Source of the DNA: DASYCK01 sp036500205
Lineage (GTDB): Bacteria > Myxococcota_A > Polyangia > Fen-1088
NCBI GenBank assembly: GCA_036500205.1
Contig: DASYCK010000049.1
Coordinates: forward strand, 1 to 40,195
DNA length: 40,195 nucleotides
Direction: 5' to 3'
Shown: positions 1 through 8,050 of the stretch, in pieces
Numbering within the stretch: the first letter of the stretch is position 1
How the letters are laid out: each line of letters opens with the position of its first letter
Position numbers and translations under genes: made by a program
The notes under the pieces: generated by a model
The model's input: the letters and a program-made list of their open reading frames with translations, nothing else
Databases searched by the model: none
What the model was told of the DNA's origin: nothing

Positions 1-30
1 ATCGGTTGAGGCGTAGGGCCGAGCGGGCAG

Positions 31-95
31 GACAAGGCGCGACGAGGGCGCATACCCGTAGGTACGTAACCGAGGAGCAACGCAGTCATGGCCGC
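31..95. repeat. Possible dispersed extragenic repeat at window edge
   Basis: This non-coding stretch has the pattern AAGGCGCGACGAGGGCG, then TACC-CGTA-GGTA (a small inverted repeat near 54-65), then CGAGGAGCAACGC. Extragenic repeats of the form AAGGCG...TAC..GTA...AGGAGCAACGC recur in many proteobacterial genomes, and the resemblance is the only basis for the call. No second copy occurs in this window. The rest of 1-137 holds no gene that I can support. Confidence 0.25.
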
Positions 96-137
96 TGGGA
101 ACAAGCCTGAACCGGTCAGATTCTCTGTGTCGGGGTA

Positions 138-1847
138 CTAGGTCGGAGGGGCGCCCTGCAGCGACTGGAGGTCGAAGTACGAACGAAACGGGGGCTCGCC
201 CTCGCGTTTGACGATCTTTCCGTCGGCGGCCAGCCCGCGCAGAGGGGGATAGTTCGCCAGGCTACCCAGCTTCGGCGCGTCGCTGGCGCCGACCGGCACG
301 GGAAGCCGCGCCCGGATGTCCGGCAGGCCGGCGATGGCGCCCAGGAAATCGGGGAGCTCGGCGGGATTGCGCCACAGCCCGGCCGGCCAGGATGTTTCGT
401 CGTCCGCCTCGGGCAGGGCGGCCAGACCGGCCCCGATCGCCTTGCTCAGCTGGTCACCCGCGGCCCCCTCGAGGCGGTAGGCGCGATGAATTCGCTGCTG
501 GGACAGCCCGACGGCGTAGGCGGTCATCACCACGTGAACCGGGTTCCGTCCCAGGTTGTCGTCGCCGTAGGCGCGCCAGACGTTGCCGGTCAGATCCTGG
601 ACCCACAGGCCGTTGGTGTTCTCTTCGTCGTGCATCGAGCGGGACGCGGGGACGCCGAGGATGCCCTTCAGCCCATCGCGGGGGACCCGCAGATGCCCCG
701 ACGCGAACGCGTCGGACAGGAAATGGTCGGCGAACGCGTTGGCGATCAGCGCATCGTCGTACGAGCGGGCGAGCGCGTGCTGCAGCGCCGTCGCGTGGTG
801 GCGCGCGTACGTCACCCAGTTGCGGGGCGTGAAGTGCGTCTGGTTCCGATAGGCGAGCTTCAGATACTCGAACCAGCCGCGGTGGGTGCTGAGCACGTTC
901 GTTCCGCTGTTGCCGGGGGCGCCGGGCGTCCCTTCCGTGATGTCGCGGATCGCCTCGGCGATCTTGGGGGTCATCTCGGCGCGCAGCTCCTCCTCGCACC
1001 CGAAGTAGTCGCCGGCCAGCGCGACGATCTCGCCGTATTGCAAGGTCAGGTCGGGGCGGACGAACAGCTCGAGGTTCGGCTTGTAGTCGACCAGGATGTC
1101 CGCCAGCGACTGTCGCAGCTTCTGCAGCCAATCGTCGCCGGTGGCCGACACCCCGAGGTCGGAGAACGGGATGGCGGTGGGGGCGAGCAGCGGGGTGGCC
1201 TGGGGAGCCCTTCGATACAGCAACACGTGAGACGCGGCGGTCGGCTCGACCTCCGGGCCGACCGGCTTCCCCTCGAGGATCGTCTTCAGGTACTCGGCGA
1301 GCGCCTTGTGCTCCGCCGTTCCGAAGTAGTCGGGGCGAACGGCGGCCCTGGTGAGCCCGCCAGGCCTGCGCTCCGCGGCCAGCGCGGTCAACCGCGACGA
1401 TTCGGCGGTCTCGCGCCGACTCGGCGTGGCGACGGCGAATTTGAGCGTCGCGGGGCCATCCGGAGCCGCCTTCGGGGCGAGCTCGCGAACGACGCCCGAT
1501 GGATCGGAGTCGGGGCCGGCGGGCGCCATCGCCATGATGCGCTTGAAGCGCACGCCCAGGTCGACGGAGGAGGGCCCGTGCCGTACGCCCGCTTCGCGGG
1601 CGTGGACCTCGGCGTTCATGGCCTGCGTTCGCGTGTCGAATCCGGCCGGCTTTCGCAGGGGCGGCGCCGTCGACGGTACAGGCGGCACCGGCGGGACGGA
1701 GGACAGCGCGGGCCCGCGCTTCGCGGCGCTGGTCGTCATCCGGAGAGCGGGCATCGCCCTCATCGCTGCGCGCGCGGGCTGCGCCGCCTTCTTCTTGGCT
1801 GGCGTCCGGGTCGACGCTCCCTTGGGCTTTTTTGTGCGGCCCGCCAC
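138..1847 (-). CDS. Zinc-dependent phospholipase C-like protein (PLC/P1 nuclease fold)
   Basis: The 569-residue protein has a basic, Pro/Ala-rich N-terminus of about 80 residues that is probably disordered, with no signal peptide. The C-terminal half carries the helical pattern of zinc phospholipase C / P1-nuclease-like proteins: NQTHFTP, then ARHHATAL, then ADHFLSDAFASGHLR, then HDEENTNGLWV, with His and Asp/Glu residues at metal-ligand positions. Lipid or phosphoester hydrolysis is inferred from fold-level resemblance only. The start is GTG at 1847. It sits one base after the TGA of the upstream gene (1849-2835), so the two are probably co-transcribed and translationally coupled. The ATG codons further inside would cut into the basic leader. 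I am confident the gene is real and only moderately sure of the family. Confidence 0.7.
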   Translation of the reverse strand: MAGRTKKPKGASTRTPAKKKAAQPARAAMRAMPALRMTTSAAKRGPALSSVPPVPPVPSTAPPLRKPAGFDTRTQAMNAEVHAREAGVRHGPSSVDLGVRFKRIMAMAPAGPDSDPSGVVRELAPKAAPDGPATLKFAVATPSRRETAESSRLTALAAERRPGGLTRAAVRPDYFGTAEHKALAEYLKTILEGKPVGPEVEPTAASHVLLYRRAPQATPLLAPTAIPFSDLGVSATGDDWLQKLRQSLADILVDYKPNLELFVRPDLTLQYGEIVALAGDYFGCEEELRAEMTPKIAEAIRDITEGTPGAPGNSGTNVLSTHRGWFEYLKLAYRNQTHFTPRNWVTYARHHATALQHALARSYDDALIANAFADHFLSDAFASGHLRVPRDGLKGILGVPASRSMHDEENTNGLWVQDLTGNVWRAYGDDNLGRNPVHVVMTAYAVGLSQQRIHRAYRLEGAAGDQLSKAIGAGLAALPEADDETSWPAGLWRNPAELPDFLGAIAGLPDIRARLPVPVGASDAPKLGSLANYPPLRGLAADGKIVKREGEPPFRSYFDLQSLQGAPPT

Positions 1848-1848
1848 G

Positions 1849-2835
1849 TCAGGCCCCCACCCCGGGGGCGGCCGTGTAGCCGTGAACGCGGATCCCCAGG
1901 CGAATGCCAGCCAGCCTGACGGGATCCTGCCCGGGCGCCACGTAGGCCACCTGCAACGTGCTGCCGACGCGCGGCGCGCCCTTGCGCGTCGGCGACAGAT
2001 TCTCGCGGGCGTAGGCGCACTGGGCCAGGAACACGCAGTAGTCGATGGCCGACTGCAGCGAGAAGTGCTGCGACATCTCTTCCGTCGCTGGCTGCTGGAA
2101 GGCGGCGCGCACGATCATGAAGGTGTACTTGTCGACCAGCCGGCTCGCCTCGTCGTTGCTCAGCGCCCGCCCCCCAGCGGTGCGGCACGCCTCCTGGGCC
2201 AGCCGTTCGAGCAGCCCGGGAGGCGCCAGCCCCCCCATGCCCGCCAGCAAGCTCCCCAGCTGCTCGGGCAGACCAGGATCGTAGCCTTCCACGAACCGCG
2301 CCACCGCCTCGGTGAGCCCGACGTAGTGAGCGCCGTACTGATGCGTCGTCGCGCCGTTCGCGTCGCTGCTCTCGAGCACGCCGTAGGCGAGGGGCTCGCC
2401 GCCGTCGGCTCGCCACTGCAGCGCGTGAAGGCTGGGGACGGCGTCGGTGCCATGGCCGTCGAAGCCAGCGGCGATGAGATGGAAGGGGCGGGGAAGCGCC
2501 GGTAGCCGCCTGAGCGTGGTGGCCCGCAGCAAATCGGCCACCCGGGCCAGGTAGCTGCCCACGGTCTCGTCGAGCCGCCGCGGTTGCGCGTTGTCGATGG
2601 CGCGCAGATCGGTCGCCACCGCGCCCGCGCCCAGCGAGCCCACGCCGTTGAACATCGCCAGGACGGGCGCCGTCGTGCCGCTCACCCCGTTCGAGAGCAC
2701 CACCAGCTTCTCGACGCTCTCCATGTTGGACAGGAACGACTCCTCGCCGTTCTCGTCCACCTTCATCAGCGTCGCCAGCCCGTCGGTCACGAACACCAGC
2801 GCGTCTGGTGCCTTGAATGCGATGTTCACCGTCAT
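1849..2835 (-). CDS. Ntn-hydrolase/proteasome-beta-like hypothetical protein
   Basis: This 328-residue cytosolic protein starts MTVNIAFKAPDALVFVTDG. A Thr directly follows Met, then come two hydrophobic strands, a segment KLVVLSNGVSGTTAP and a Gly-rich turn FNGVGSLG. This layout resembles HslV/Anbu-type Ntn hydrolases, in which processing exposes a catalytic Thr. The later segment DKYTFMIVRAAFQQ could be the equivalent of a downstream strand. It is longer than HslV (about 175 residues) or Anbu (about 240). The start is supported by a strong GAGGGAGGGG just upstream. The gene overlaps nothing but is one base from the phospholipase-like gene. The family call is an inference from pattern only; it could equally be an unassigned conserved protein. 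Confidence 0.65.
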   Translation of the reverse strand: MTVNIAFKAPDALVFVTDGLATLMKVDENGEESFLSNMESVEKLVVLSNGVSGTTAPVLAMFNGVGSLGAGAVATDLRAIDNAQPRRLDETVGSYLARVADLLRATTLRRLPALPRPFHLIAAGFDGHGTDAVPSLHALQWRADGGEPLAYGVLESSDANGATTHQYGAHYVGLTEAVARFVEGYDPGLPEQLGSLLAGMGGLAPPGLLERLAQEACRTAGGRALSNDEASRLVDKYTFMIVRAAFQQPATEEMSQHFSLQSAIDYCVFLAQCAYARENLSPTRKGAPRVGSTLQVAYVAPGQDPVRLAGIRLGIRVHGYTAAPGVGA

Positions 2836-2958
2836 CGGCCCCTCCCTCGCGAAGATCGGAATCCCGGGGTCGTCCTATCACGGATGGAGGTGGGGGACGA
2901 AATTCGCAAGAGGCGAGCACGATTTCAGGCCCGCGACGCGGCGCGGAGGTCTCGACAG
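2836..2958. promoter_or_regulatory. Divergent promoter region
   Basis: This 123-bp region separates the minus-strand Ntn-like gene from the plus-strand desaturase gene, so it must hold the start signals for both. Two ribosome binding sites can be seen: GAGGGAGGGG for the minus gene, and GGAGGT at 2945-2950, eight bases before the desaturase ATG. I saw no clear -35/-10 pair. Confidence 0.4.
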
Positions 2959-3861
2959 ATGGCTCCGTTCGGGCCAATAGTAGACCGGTCGATGAAACAG
3001 CCGAGCGGAAACGACGAGTTGGTCCCCGGCGGGACGGCGGAGGTCATCCCCCACGCCCGCTCGCTCCCCATGTACGCCTGCCACGCGGTGGCCCTGATCG
3101 GGCCGTTCTTCGTGCGGTTTTCCTGGTCCTATGTCGTGCTGGCGCTGGCGTTGTACGTGGCGCGGATGATCGGCCTGTCGGCCGGTTACCACCGCTACTT
3201 CGCCCATCGCAGCTACAAGACCAGCCGCGCCTTCCAGTTCGTGCTGGCGTTCCTGGGTGGGACCTGTGGCCAGCGGGGGGCGTTGTGGTGGGCGGCCAAT
3301 CATCGCCATCACCACGTCCACTCGGACCAGGCCGAGGACGTCCATTCGCCGCGGCATCGGGGCTTCTTCTGGAGCCACCTGGGGTGGATCCTGTCGAAGC
3401 GCTTCGAGCGGACCCGACACGAGCGCATCCGGGACTTCGCGCGTTATCCCGAGCTGCGCTGGCTCGACGAGCATCACTTCGTGCCGTCGCTCGCGCTGCT
3501 GAGCGTGCTGCTCGTGTTCGGTGGGCCTTCCGCCGTCATCTGGGGGTCGTTCGTCTCCAGCGTGATGCTGTGGCACTGCACGTTCACCATCAACTCGCTG
3601 GCGCATCTGGTGGGCCGGCGCCGCTACGTGACGGGCGACGATTCACGCAACAGCTCCTGGCTGGCGCTCATCACGATGGGGGAGGGGTGGCACAACAACC
3701 ATCACCACTACCAGTCCTCGGCGACGCTGGGCTTCTACTGGTGGGAGATCGATGTCACCTACTACGTGCTGAAGGCCCTCGGCGCGGTGGGGCTGATCTG
3801 GAATCTGCGTTCCCCCCCGCGACCGGTCCGCGACGACTGGAGCGCCGAGGCCGCCCGATGA
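2959..3861 (+). CDS. Acyl-CoA/fatty-acid desaturase (delta-9 type)
   Basis: A membrane di-iron desaturase of 300 residues. The three histidine boxes of the family are present: HRYFAH (78-83), NHRHHHVHSD (about 114-123) and HNNHHHYQ (about 245). Hydrophobic segments lie between them (around 45-70 and 90-110, and a pair near 160-200). The enzyme would introduce a double bond into acyl chains using O2 and an electron donor. The ATG at 2959 is chosen because GGAGGT lies eight bases upstream; an in-frame ATG at 2992 has no such site. The stop overlaps the P450 start as ATGA (3858-3861), so the two enzymes are translationally coupled and probably act on the same lipid. A ferredoxin or reductase partner is not encoded nearby. 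Confidence 0.92.
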   Translation: MAPFGPIVDRSMKQPSGNDELVPGGTAEVIPHARSLPMYACHAVALIGPFFVRFSWSYVVLALALYVARMIGLSAGYHRYFAHRSYKTSRAFQFVLAFLGGTCGQRGALWWAANHRHHHVHSDQAEDVHSPRHRGFFWSHLGWILSKRFERTRHERIRDFARYPELRWLDEHHFVPSLALLSVLLVFGGPSAVIWGSFVSSVMLWHCTFTINSLAHLVGRRRYVTGDDSRNSSWLALITMGEGWHNNHHHYQSSATLGFYWWEIDVTYYVLKALGAVGLIWNLRSPPRPVRDDWSAEAAR

Positions 3862-5315
3862 CCGCCTGGTCGCCGTCGGCAGCCGGCGCGCGCGGCCGCT
3901 CGGTGCTTCGCAGGGCGGTGCGACGGACATTGCACGGCGCCTGGCCGCGCGTCGAACCCCGGATGGGGTGGCTCTGGGGCGGCGCCCTGCAGCTGCGCGA
4001 GGACGTGCTTTCCTTCTACGAGCGCTGCGAGCAGCAAGGGGGCTTCGTCAGAACTCACGTGTGGCGGCTCCCCTTGTGCGTGGTCACGGCGCCCGAGCTG
4101 ATCGAGGAGGTGCTGGTCAAGAAGCAACGATGCTTCATCAAATCGGGTGCCCTGCGCTCGACGCAGCTCGCGTTCGGGCAGGGGCTGCTCACCTCGGACA
4201 GGGCGCTGTGGCGGCGCCAGCGGCGCGCCATTCAGCCGGCGTTTCACTCGCAGCGGATGGAGCGCTACGGCGCGCTGATGCGCACCGCCACCTCGCGCCT
4301 GCTGGACCGCTTCGCGGACCACGAGGTTCGCAACATCCACGACGACATGACCGAGCTGTGCTTCGAGGTGCTCGCGCAATCACTGTTCGGCGAGGCTCTC
4401 CCGCAGGCGCGCCAGCTCGTGGGCGCCACGGCCGCCGCGCTGCATGCGTTTCACCATCTGCACGCGCAGTGGATCGGCGCGTTCGGTGGGCTGGTGTTCG
4501 CCGGGGTGCGGGCCGTCTCGACGGCGCTGGGGCGACCCGACTTCGTCGCCGATCCGGCGCGCTTGCCCACCCCTTACGCCCGGCAATTTCGCGAGGCGGT
4601 GGGGGCGCTCGACCGCTGCGTGGCGGCGCTTATAGCGCGGCGCCGCCAGCAGCCTACGGGCGACGACTTCTTGTCGCTGCTGCTGACGACCGTCGACGAG
4701 GCGGGGCGCCCCATGCCCGATCAGCAGATTCGCGACGAGGTGGTGACGATGTTCCTGGCCGGGCACGAGACAGCCGCGGCGTCGCTCAGCTGGGCCCTGT
4801 ACCTGCTGGCCCAGCGTCCGGAGGTCGCCGGGCGATTGGCCGAGGCCGGCGCGCCCGACGAAGCGGCGCTGCTCGATCAGATCATGCGCGAGGGGCTGCG
4901 CCTCTATCCACCGGCCTATCGCATCAGCCGCACGGCCGTGCAGGATTGCGCCATCGGTCCCCACTCCGTTCACACCGGCGACGAGGTGATGATTCCCCAG
5001 TGGGCCGTGCATCGCTCGCCCCGCTTCTTCGCCGAGCCCGAGGCGTTTCGGCCCGAACGATGGACCGCGGAGTTCATCGAGCGCTTGCCGAAGTTCGCCT
5101 ATTTTCCCTTCGGCGGCGGTCCGCGCACCTGCATCGGCAACTCCTTCGCCGAGCTCGAAGGGAGGGAGGTGCTGGGGAGCATCTGCCGCCGCTTCGAGCT
5201 CCGCGTGCCTGTCGGGACGCGGCCGGGCCGTTATCTCGGGGTCACGATGCAGCCCCAGAACAACGCGCTGATGCTGGAGGTGCGGCGCCGCGACCAGCGT
5301 GGTCCGGGCTCCTGA
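3858..5315 (+). CDS. Cytochrome P450
   Basis: A 485-residue P450 with the complete family signature. The I-helix is AGHETAA (about residues 297-303), the K-helix ExxR is EGLR followed by LYPP, the meander PERF-type segment is FRPERW, and the heme loop is FPFGGGPRTCIGNSFAE with Cys425 as the heme ligand. The N-terminus has no obvious membrane anchor, so the protein is probably soluble. The C-terminal heme loop and WRRQRR C-helix are of the CYP4/CYP110-like fatty-acid or terpene hydroxylase style. The four-base ATGA overlap with the desaturase gene points to a shared fatty-acyl substrate. The exact substrate cannot be read from the sequence. Confidence 0.93.
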   Translation: MTAWSPSAAGARGRSVLRRAVRRTLHGAWPRVEPRMGWLWGGALQLREDVLSFYERCEQQGGFVRTHVWRLPLCVVTAPELIEEVLVKKQRCFIKSGALRSTQLAFGQGLLTSDRALWRRQRRAIQPAFHSQRMERYGALMRTATSRLLDRFADHEVRNIHDDMTELCFEVLAQSLFGEALPQARQLVGATAAALHAFHHLHAQWIGAFGGLVFAGVRAVSTALGRPDFVADPARLPTPYARQFREAVGALDRCVAALIARRRQQPTGDDFLSLLLTTVDEAGRPMPDQQIRDEVVTMFLAGHETAAASLSWALYLLAQRPEVAGRLAEAGAPDEAALLDQIMREGLRLYPPAYRISRTAVQDCAIGPHSVHTGDEVMIPQWAVHRSPRFFAEPEAFRPERWTAEFIERLPKFAYFPFGGGPRTCIGNSFAELEGREVLGSICRRFELRVPVGTRPGRYLGVTMQPQNNALMLEVRRRDQRGPGS

Positions 5316-5379
5316 CGTCAATCGTAGAGGCGAGCCAGCATGCCGGATGCCGCGGCGCCCGGTCGCGCTAGGCTGTCGC

Positions 5380-6324
5380 ATGCCCGAGAACGAGACGCAG
5401 CGCGCGTTGCCCACGGACCAGGGGGGTCTGCGCACCGTCGTCGTCGCGCTCGTCGCCAACCTTGGCATCGCGGCGGCCAAGTTCGCGGCGGCCCTGTTCA
5501 CGGGCTCGAGCGCGATGCTGGCCGAGGCGTTCCACGCCAGCGCCGACACCGGCAACCAGGTCTTCTTGCTGCTGGCCGATCGGCTGGGGCGTCGCCCCCC
5601 TGACGAAGAACGTCCGATGGGGCACGGGCGCGAGGCCTACTTCTGGTCGCTTCTCGCTTCGCTCGGCGTGTTCGTGGCCGGGGCGCTGCTCTCCTTGCGC
5701 CAGGGGCTCCGCGAGCTGCTCGCTCCCACGCCCTTGTCGTCGATCTCGATCGCGTACGTGGTCCTGGTGGTGTCCTTCGTCCTCGACGGATTCTCGCTGC
5801 TCCAGGCGTACCGCCAGATCCGGACTGAGGCGCGGACGTTGGGGCGAGAGTTTCTCGAGCACCTCGATCTCAGCTCAGATCCGGTCGCGCGCGCCGTCTT
5901 CGCGGAGGACGCGGTCGCGCTGCTGGGGAACGTCGTCGCCCTCGCTGGCATCTTGCTGCACCAGGTGACGGGCTCACCGGTTCCGGACGCCGTCGCCGCC
6001 CTGGTGATCGGCGTCAGTCTGGCCGTCGTCGCGCTTAACCTGGCGCGAAGAAACCGCGACTTCCTCATCGGCCAGGAGGCGCCGCCCGACATCCGCAAGC
6101 GGCTGCACGATCTGATCGTGGGCCAGCCCGGCATCACCGCGGTCGGCCAGTTGCTGGTGACGTTCCTCGGCCCCCGTCGGCTGTGGGTCGTCGCGCGCAT
6201 CGACATCGACGATCAGATGAAAGGTGCCGCGCTGAAGACGATGTTGCGGGCCACCGAGAAGGTCGTCCTCGAGCAGTCGCCGGCCATCGTGCGGGTCGAC
6301 CTCGTTCCTCGCGGTCGCGACTGA
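5380..6324 (+). CDS. Cation diffusion facilitator transporter (SLC30A9/ZnT9-like)
   Basis: A 314-residue integral membrane protein. The pattern AEAFHASADTGNQVFLLL in the second helix, the loop RPMGHGREAYFW and the segment FAEDAVALLGN in the fifth helix match the ZnT9-like branch of the CDF family. It would export Zn2+ or another divalent cation in exchange for protons. A cytoplasmic C-terminal domain of about 90 residues follows the last helix (from about 225). The ATG at 5380 gives a normal family N-terminus; an in-frame ATG at 5347 is possible, and neither has a strong ribosome binding site. The gene is 64 bases after the P450, so it may be in the same operon, although no functional link is evident. 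Confidence 0.88.
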   Translation: MPENETQRALPTDQGGLRTVVVALVANLGIAAAKFAAALFTGSSAMLAEAFHASADTGNQVFLLLADRLGRRPPDEERPMGHGREAYFWSLLASLGVFVAGALLSLRQGLRELLAPTPLSSISIAYVVLVVSFVLDGFSLLQAYRQIRTEARTLGREFLEHLDLSSDPVARAVFAEDAVALLGNVVALAGILLHQVTGSPVPDAVAALVIGVSLAVVALNLARRNRDFLIGQEAPPDIRKRLHDLIVGQPGITAVGQLLVTFLGPRRLWVVARIDIDDQMKGAALKTMLRATEKVVLEQSPAIVRVDLVPRGRD

Positions 6325-6331
6325 CGTCCCG

Positions 6332-7060
6332 TCACGAGCCGGCGCGATTCGAATGCCAGATCGACTTCTTGCGGGGGCGCCCCTTCGCGCCCTCGGCCTT
6401 GGGCGGTGTGAGCAGCGTCGGGTCCTTCAAGATCTGTTCGAGCAGCGCCGGTGGATCGCCGTCCGCCGCTCGGCGCATGTCGCCCCCCTCGTCGCGCGCG
6501 ATCTCGACCAGCAGGCGCTTCGACACGACCGAGCGGGGGGCCGTCTCGGTCACGTCGTCCTTGCTGGCCCAGGCGTCGCGATGCTTGATGAGCAGCCAGG
6601 CGGCGCGTGATTGCCCGGGGCGCGGTCGCGTCCGCACCAGCACCCAGGACCCGTGCATCTTCTCGCCCTCCATCGTCAGCTTGAGCTCCCCCTTGGCCAG
6701 GGCGGCGTCGACCTCGTCGGACTCCGGGGTCCACGTGCCGCGGTCCCAGATCATCACGGTTCCGCCTCCGTACTCTCCGGCGGGGATGATGCCCTCGAAC
6801 TTGTTGTAGGCGATGGGGTGGTCCTCCACCTGCATCGCCATGCGCTTCACCGCGGGATCGAAGCTCGGGCCCTTGGGAACCGCCCAGGACAGCATCACCC
6901 CGCGCCACTCCAGCCGCAGATCGTAGTGAAGCGCCGTCGCGCGGTGCTTCTGAATGACGAAGGCCAGCTTCGACGTGCGCTTCGAGGCGTTGACGGCTTG
7001 GCCCTTGGGCTCGGTGGTGACGTCGAAGCGGCGTTTCTTGCGGTATTCCCCGAGTGGCAT
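6332..7060 (-). CDS. Standalone DNA 3'-phosphoesterase (LigD PE domain)
   Basis: A 242-residue protein made of just the phosphoesterase domain that is usually the N-terminal part of LigD in bacterial non-homologous end joining. The opening MPLGEYRKKRRFD is typical of LigD. The catalytic block HRATALHYDLRLE carries the His-His-Asp cluster, followed by SWAVPKGPS, VEDHPIAYNKFEGIIPAGEYGGG and WLLIKHRD. The domain trims 3'-phosphates and ribonucleotides from DNA ends before ligation. The ATG at 7060 is chosen over 7075 because GAGGAG sits five bases upstream. The C-terminus is basic (RGRPRKKS-type). No Ku, polymerase or ligase gene is in the window. The gene converges on the CDF gene with seven bases between stops. 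Confidence 0.88.
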   Translation of the reverse strand: MPLGEYRKKRRFDVTTEPKGQAVNASKRTSKLAFVIQKHRATALHYDLRLEWRGVMLSWAVPKGPSFDPAVKRMAMQVEDHPIAYNKFEGIIPAGEYGGGTVMIWDRGTWTPESDEVDAALAKGELKLTMEGEKMHGSWVLVRTRPRPGQSRAAWLLIKHRDAWASKDDVTETAPRSVVSKRLLVEIARDEGGDMRRAADGDPPALLEQILKDPTLLTPPKAEGAKGRPRKKSIWHSNRAGS

Positions 7061-7162
7061 GCGTCTCCTCGCCATCCGTCAGACTAAGGCATTCCCGCGG
7101 TCGGGAAAGGGGAGGGGAGGGCGTCTCGCAACCCGCCTCGGCGATGCTTAGGATAGGGCATC

Positions 7163-8050
7163 ATGGAAGAGAGAGAACGAGAGCAGGAGCGCCTGACGGT
7201 CTTCGAGGACCGTGAGGGCCGCGATGCCGGCGCGCGGCGCGGCTTTCCGATGGGCGTGGGCAGCTCGTCCACCGTGAATGTCGCGATGGCGACACGGGAA
7301 GGGGCGCGCTCGCCCGGTAACATCTCGAGCGCCGTGAAGCTCAAGCACGTCATCCCGAACGCCATCACGCTCGCCAACATCAGCTGCGGCTTCCTGGGCA
7401 TCCTGGCGGCGGCGGCGGGGCAGTTTCAGCGCGCCGTCATGTTCCTGTTCGTGGGCGCCCTTTTCGATCTCGCCGACGGTCGGGTGGCCCGGCTGCTGGG
7501 CGCGACGTCGAACTTCGGCAAGGAGCTCGACAGTCTGTCCGACATGGTGTCGTTCGGGGTCGCGCCGGCCGTGCTGGTCTACCTGGCGGTGCTGGAGCGG
7601 CTGGGCCTGCCCGGCTTGATCCTGGCGATGATCTTTCCGCTGGCGGGCGCCGTGCGGCTCGCCCGTTACAACATCGACACCAAGGAGCTGAGCCACGTCA
7701 CCTTCGAGGGATTGCCGATTCCCATCGCCGCCAGCTATGTCTGGTCGTTCGTGATGGTGCGCGACGCCCTGCCGGTGTGGCTGATCGGGGCCGGCGTGCT
7801 GCTGGCGGCGGCGTTGATGGTTTCGACGTTGAAGATCCCCAAGTTCCGGCGCGGCGGCCTCCCGGTGCCCCTGATGTTCGTCGGCGTGGCCGCCTTCACC
7901 GCGTTCCTGGCGCATCCGACGGCGTTGACCTGGCACCTCTGGAACGGCTTCAACGTCGTGTTGCTGGGGCTGAACTACGCGCTGCTGTCACGCCAGGGGC
8001 TGTTGCCCGGTCGAGGGGGGGCTTCCGTCAGAGCCAACCGCGCCACTTGA
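7163..8050 (+). CDS. pssA: CDP-diacylglycerol--serine O-phosphatidyltransferase
   Basis: A 295-residue integral membrane CDP-alcohol phosphatidyltransferase. The full catalytic motif DxxDGxxARxxxxxxxxGxxxDxxxD is present as DLADGRVARLLG...GKELDSLSD (about residues 108-133). It is followed by several hydrophobic helices, and the segment MVSFGVAPA that follows is typical of PssA. The enzyme makes phosphatidylserine, the precursor of phosphatidylethanolamine. The N-terminal 50 residues before KLKHVIPNAITLANISCG are charged and not conserved in the family, so the real start might be one of the in-frame codons between 7163 and about 7290; ATG 7163 has a weak GGATAGGG upstream. The 3' end overlaps the convergent corA gene by 23 bases. 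Confidence 0.9.
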   Translation: MEEREREQERLTVFEDREGRDAGARRGFPMGVGSSSTVNVAMATREGARSPGNISSAVKLKHVIPNAITLANISCGFLGILAAAAGQFQRAVMFLFVGALFDLADGRVARLLGATSNFGKELDSLSDMVSFGVAPAVLVYLAVLERLGLPGLILAMIFPLAGAVRLARYNIDTKELSHVTFEGLPIPIAASYVWSFVMVRDALPVWLIGAGVLLAAALMVSTLKIPKFRRGGLPVPLMFVGVAAFTAFLAHPTALTWHLWNGFNVVLLGLNYALLSRQGLLPGRGGASVRANRAT

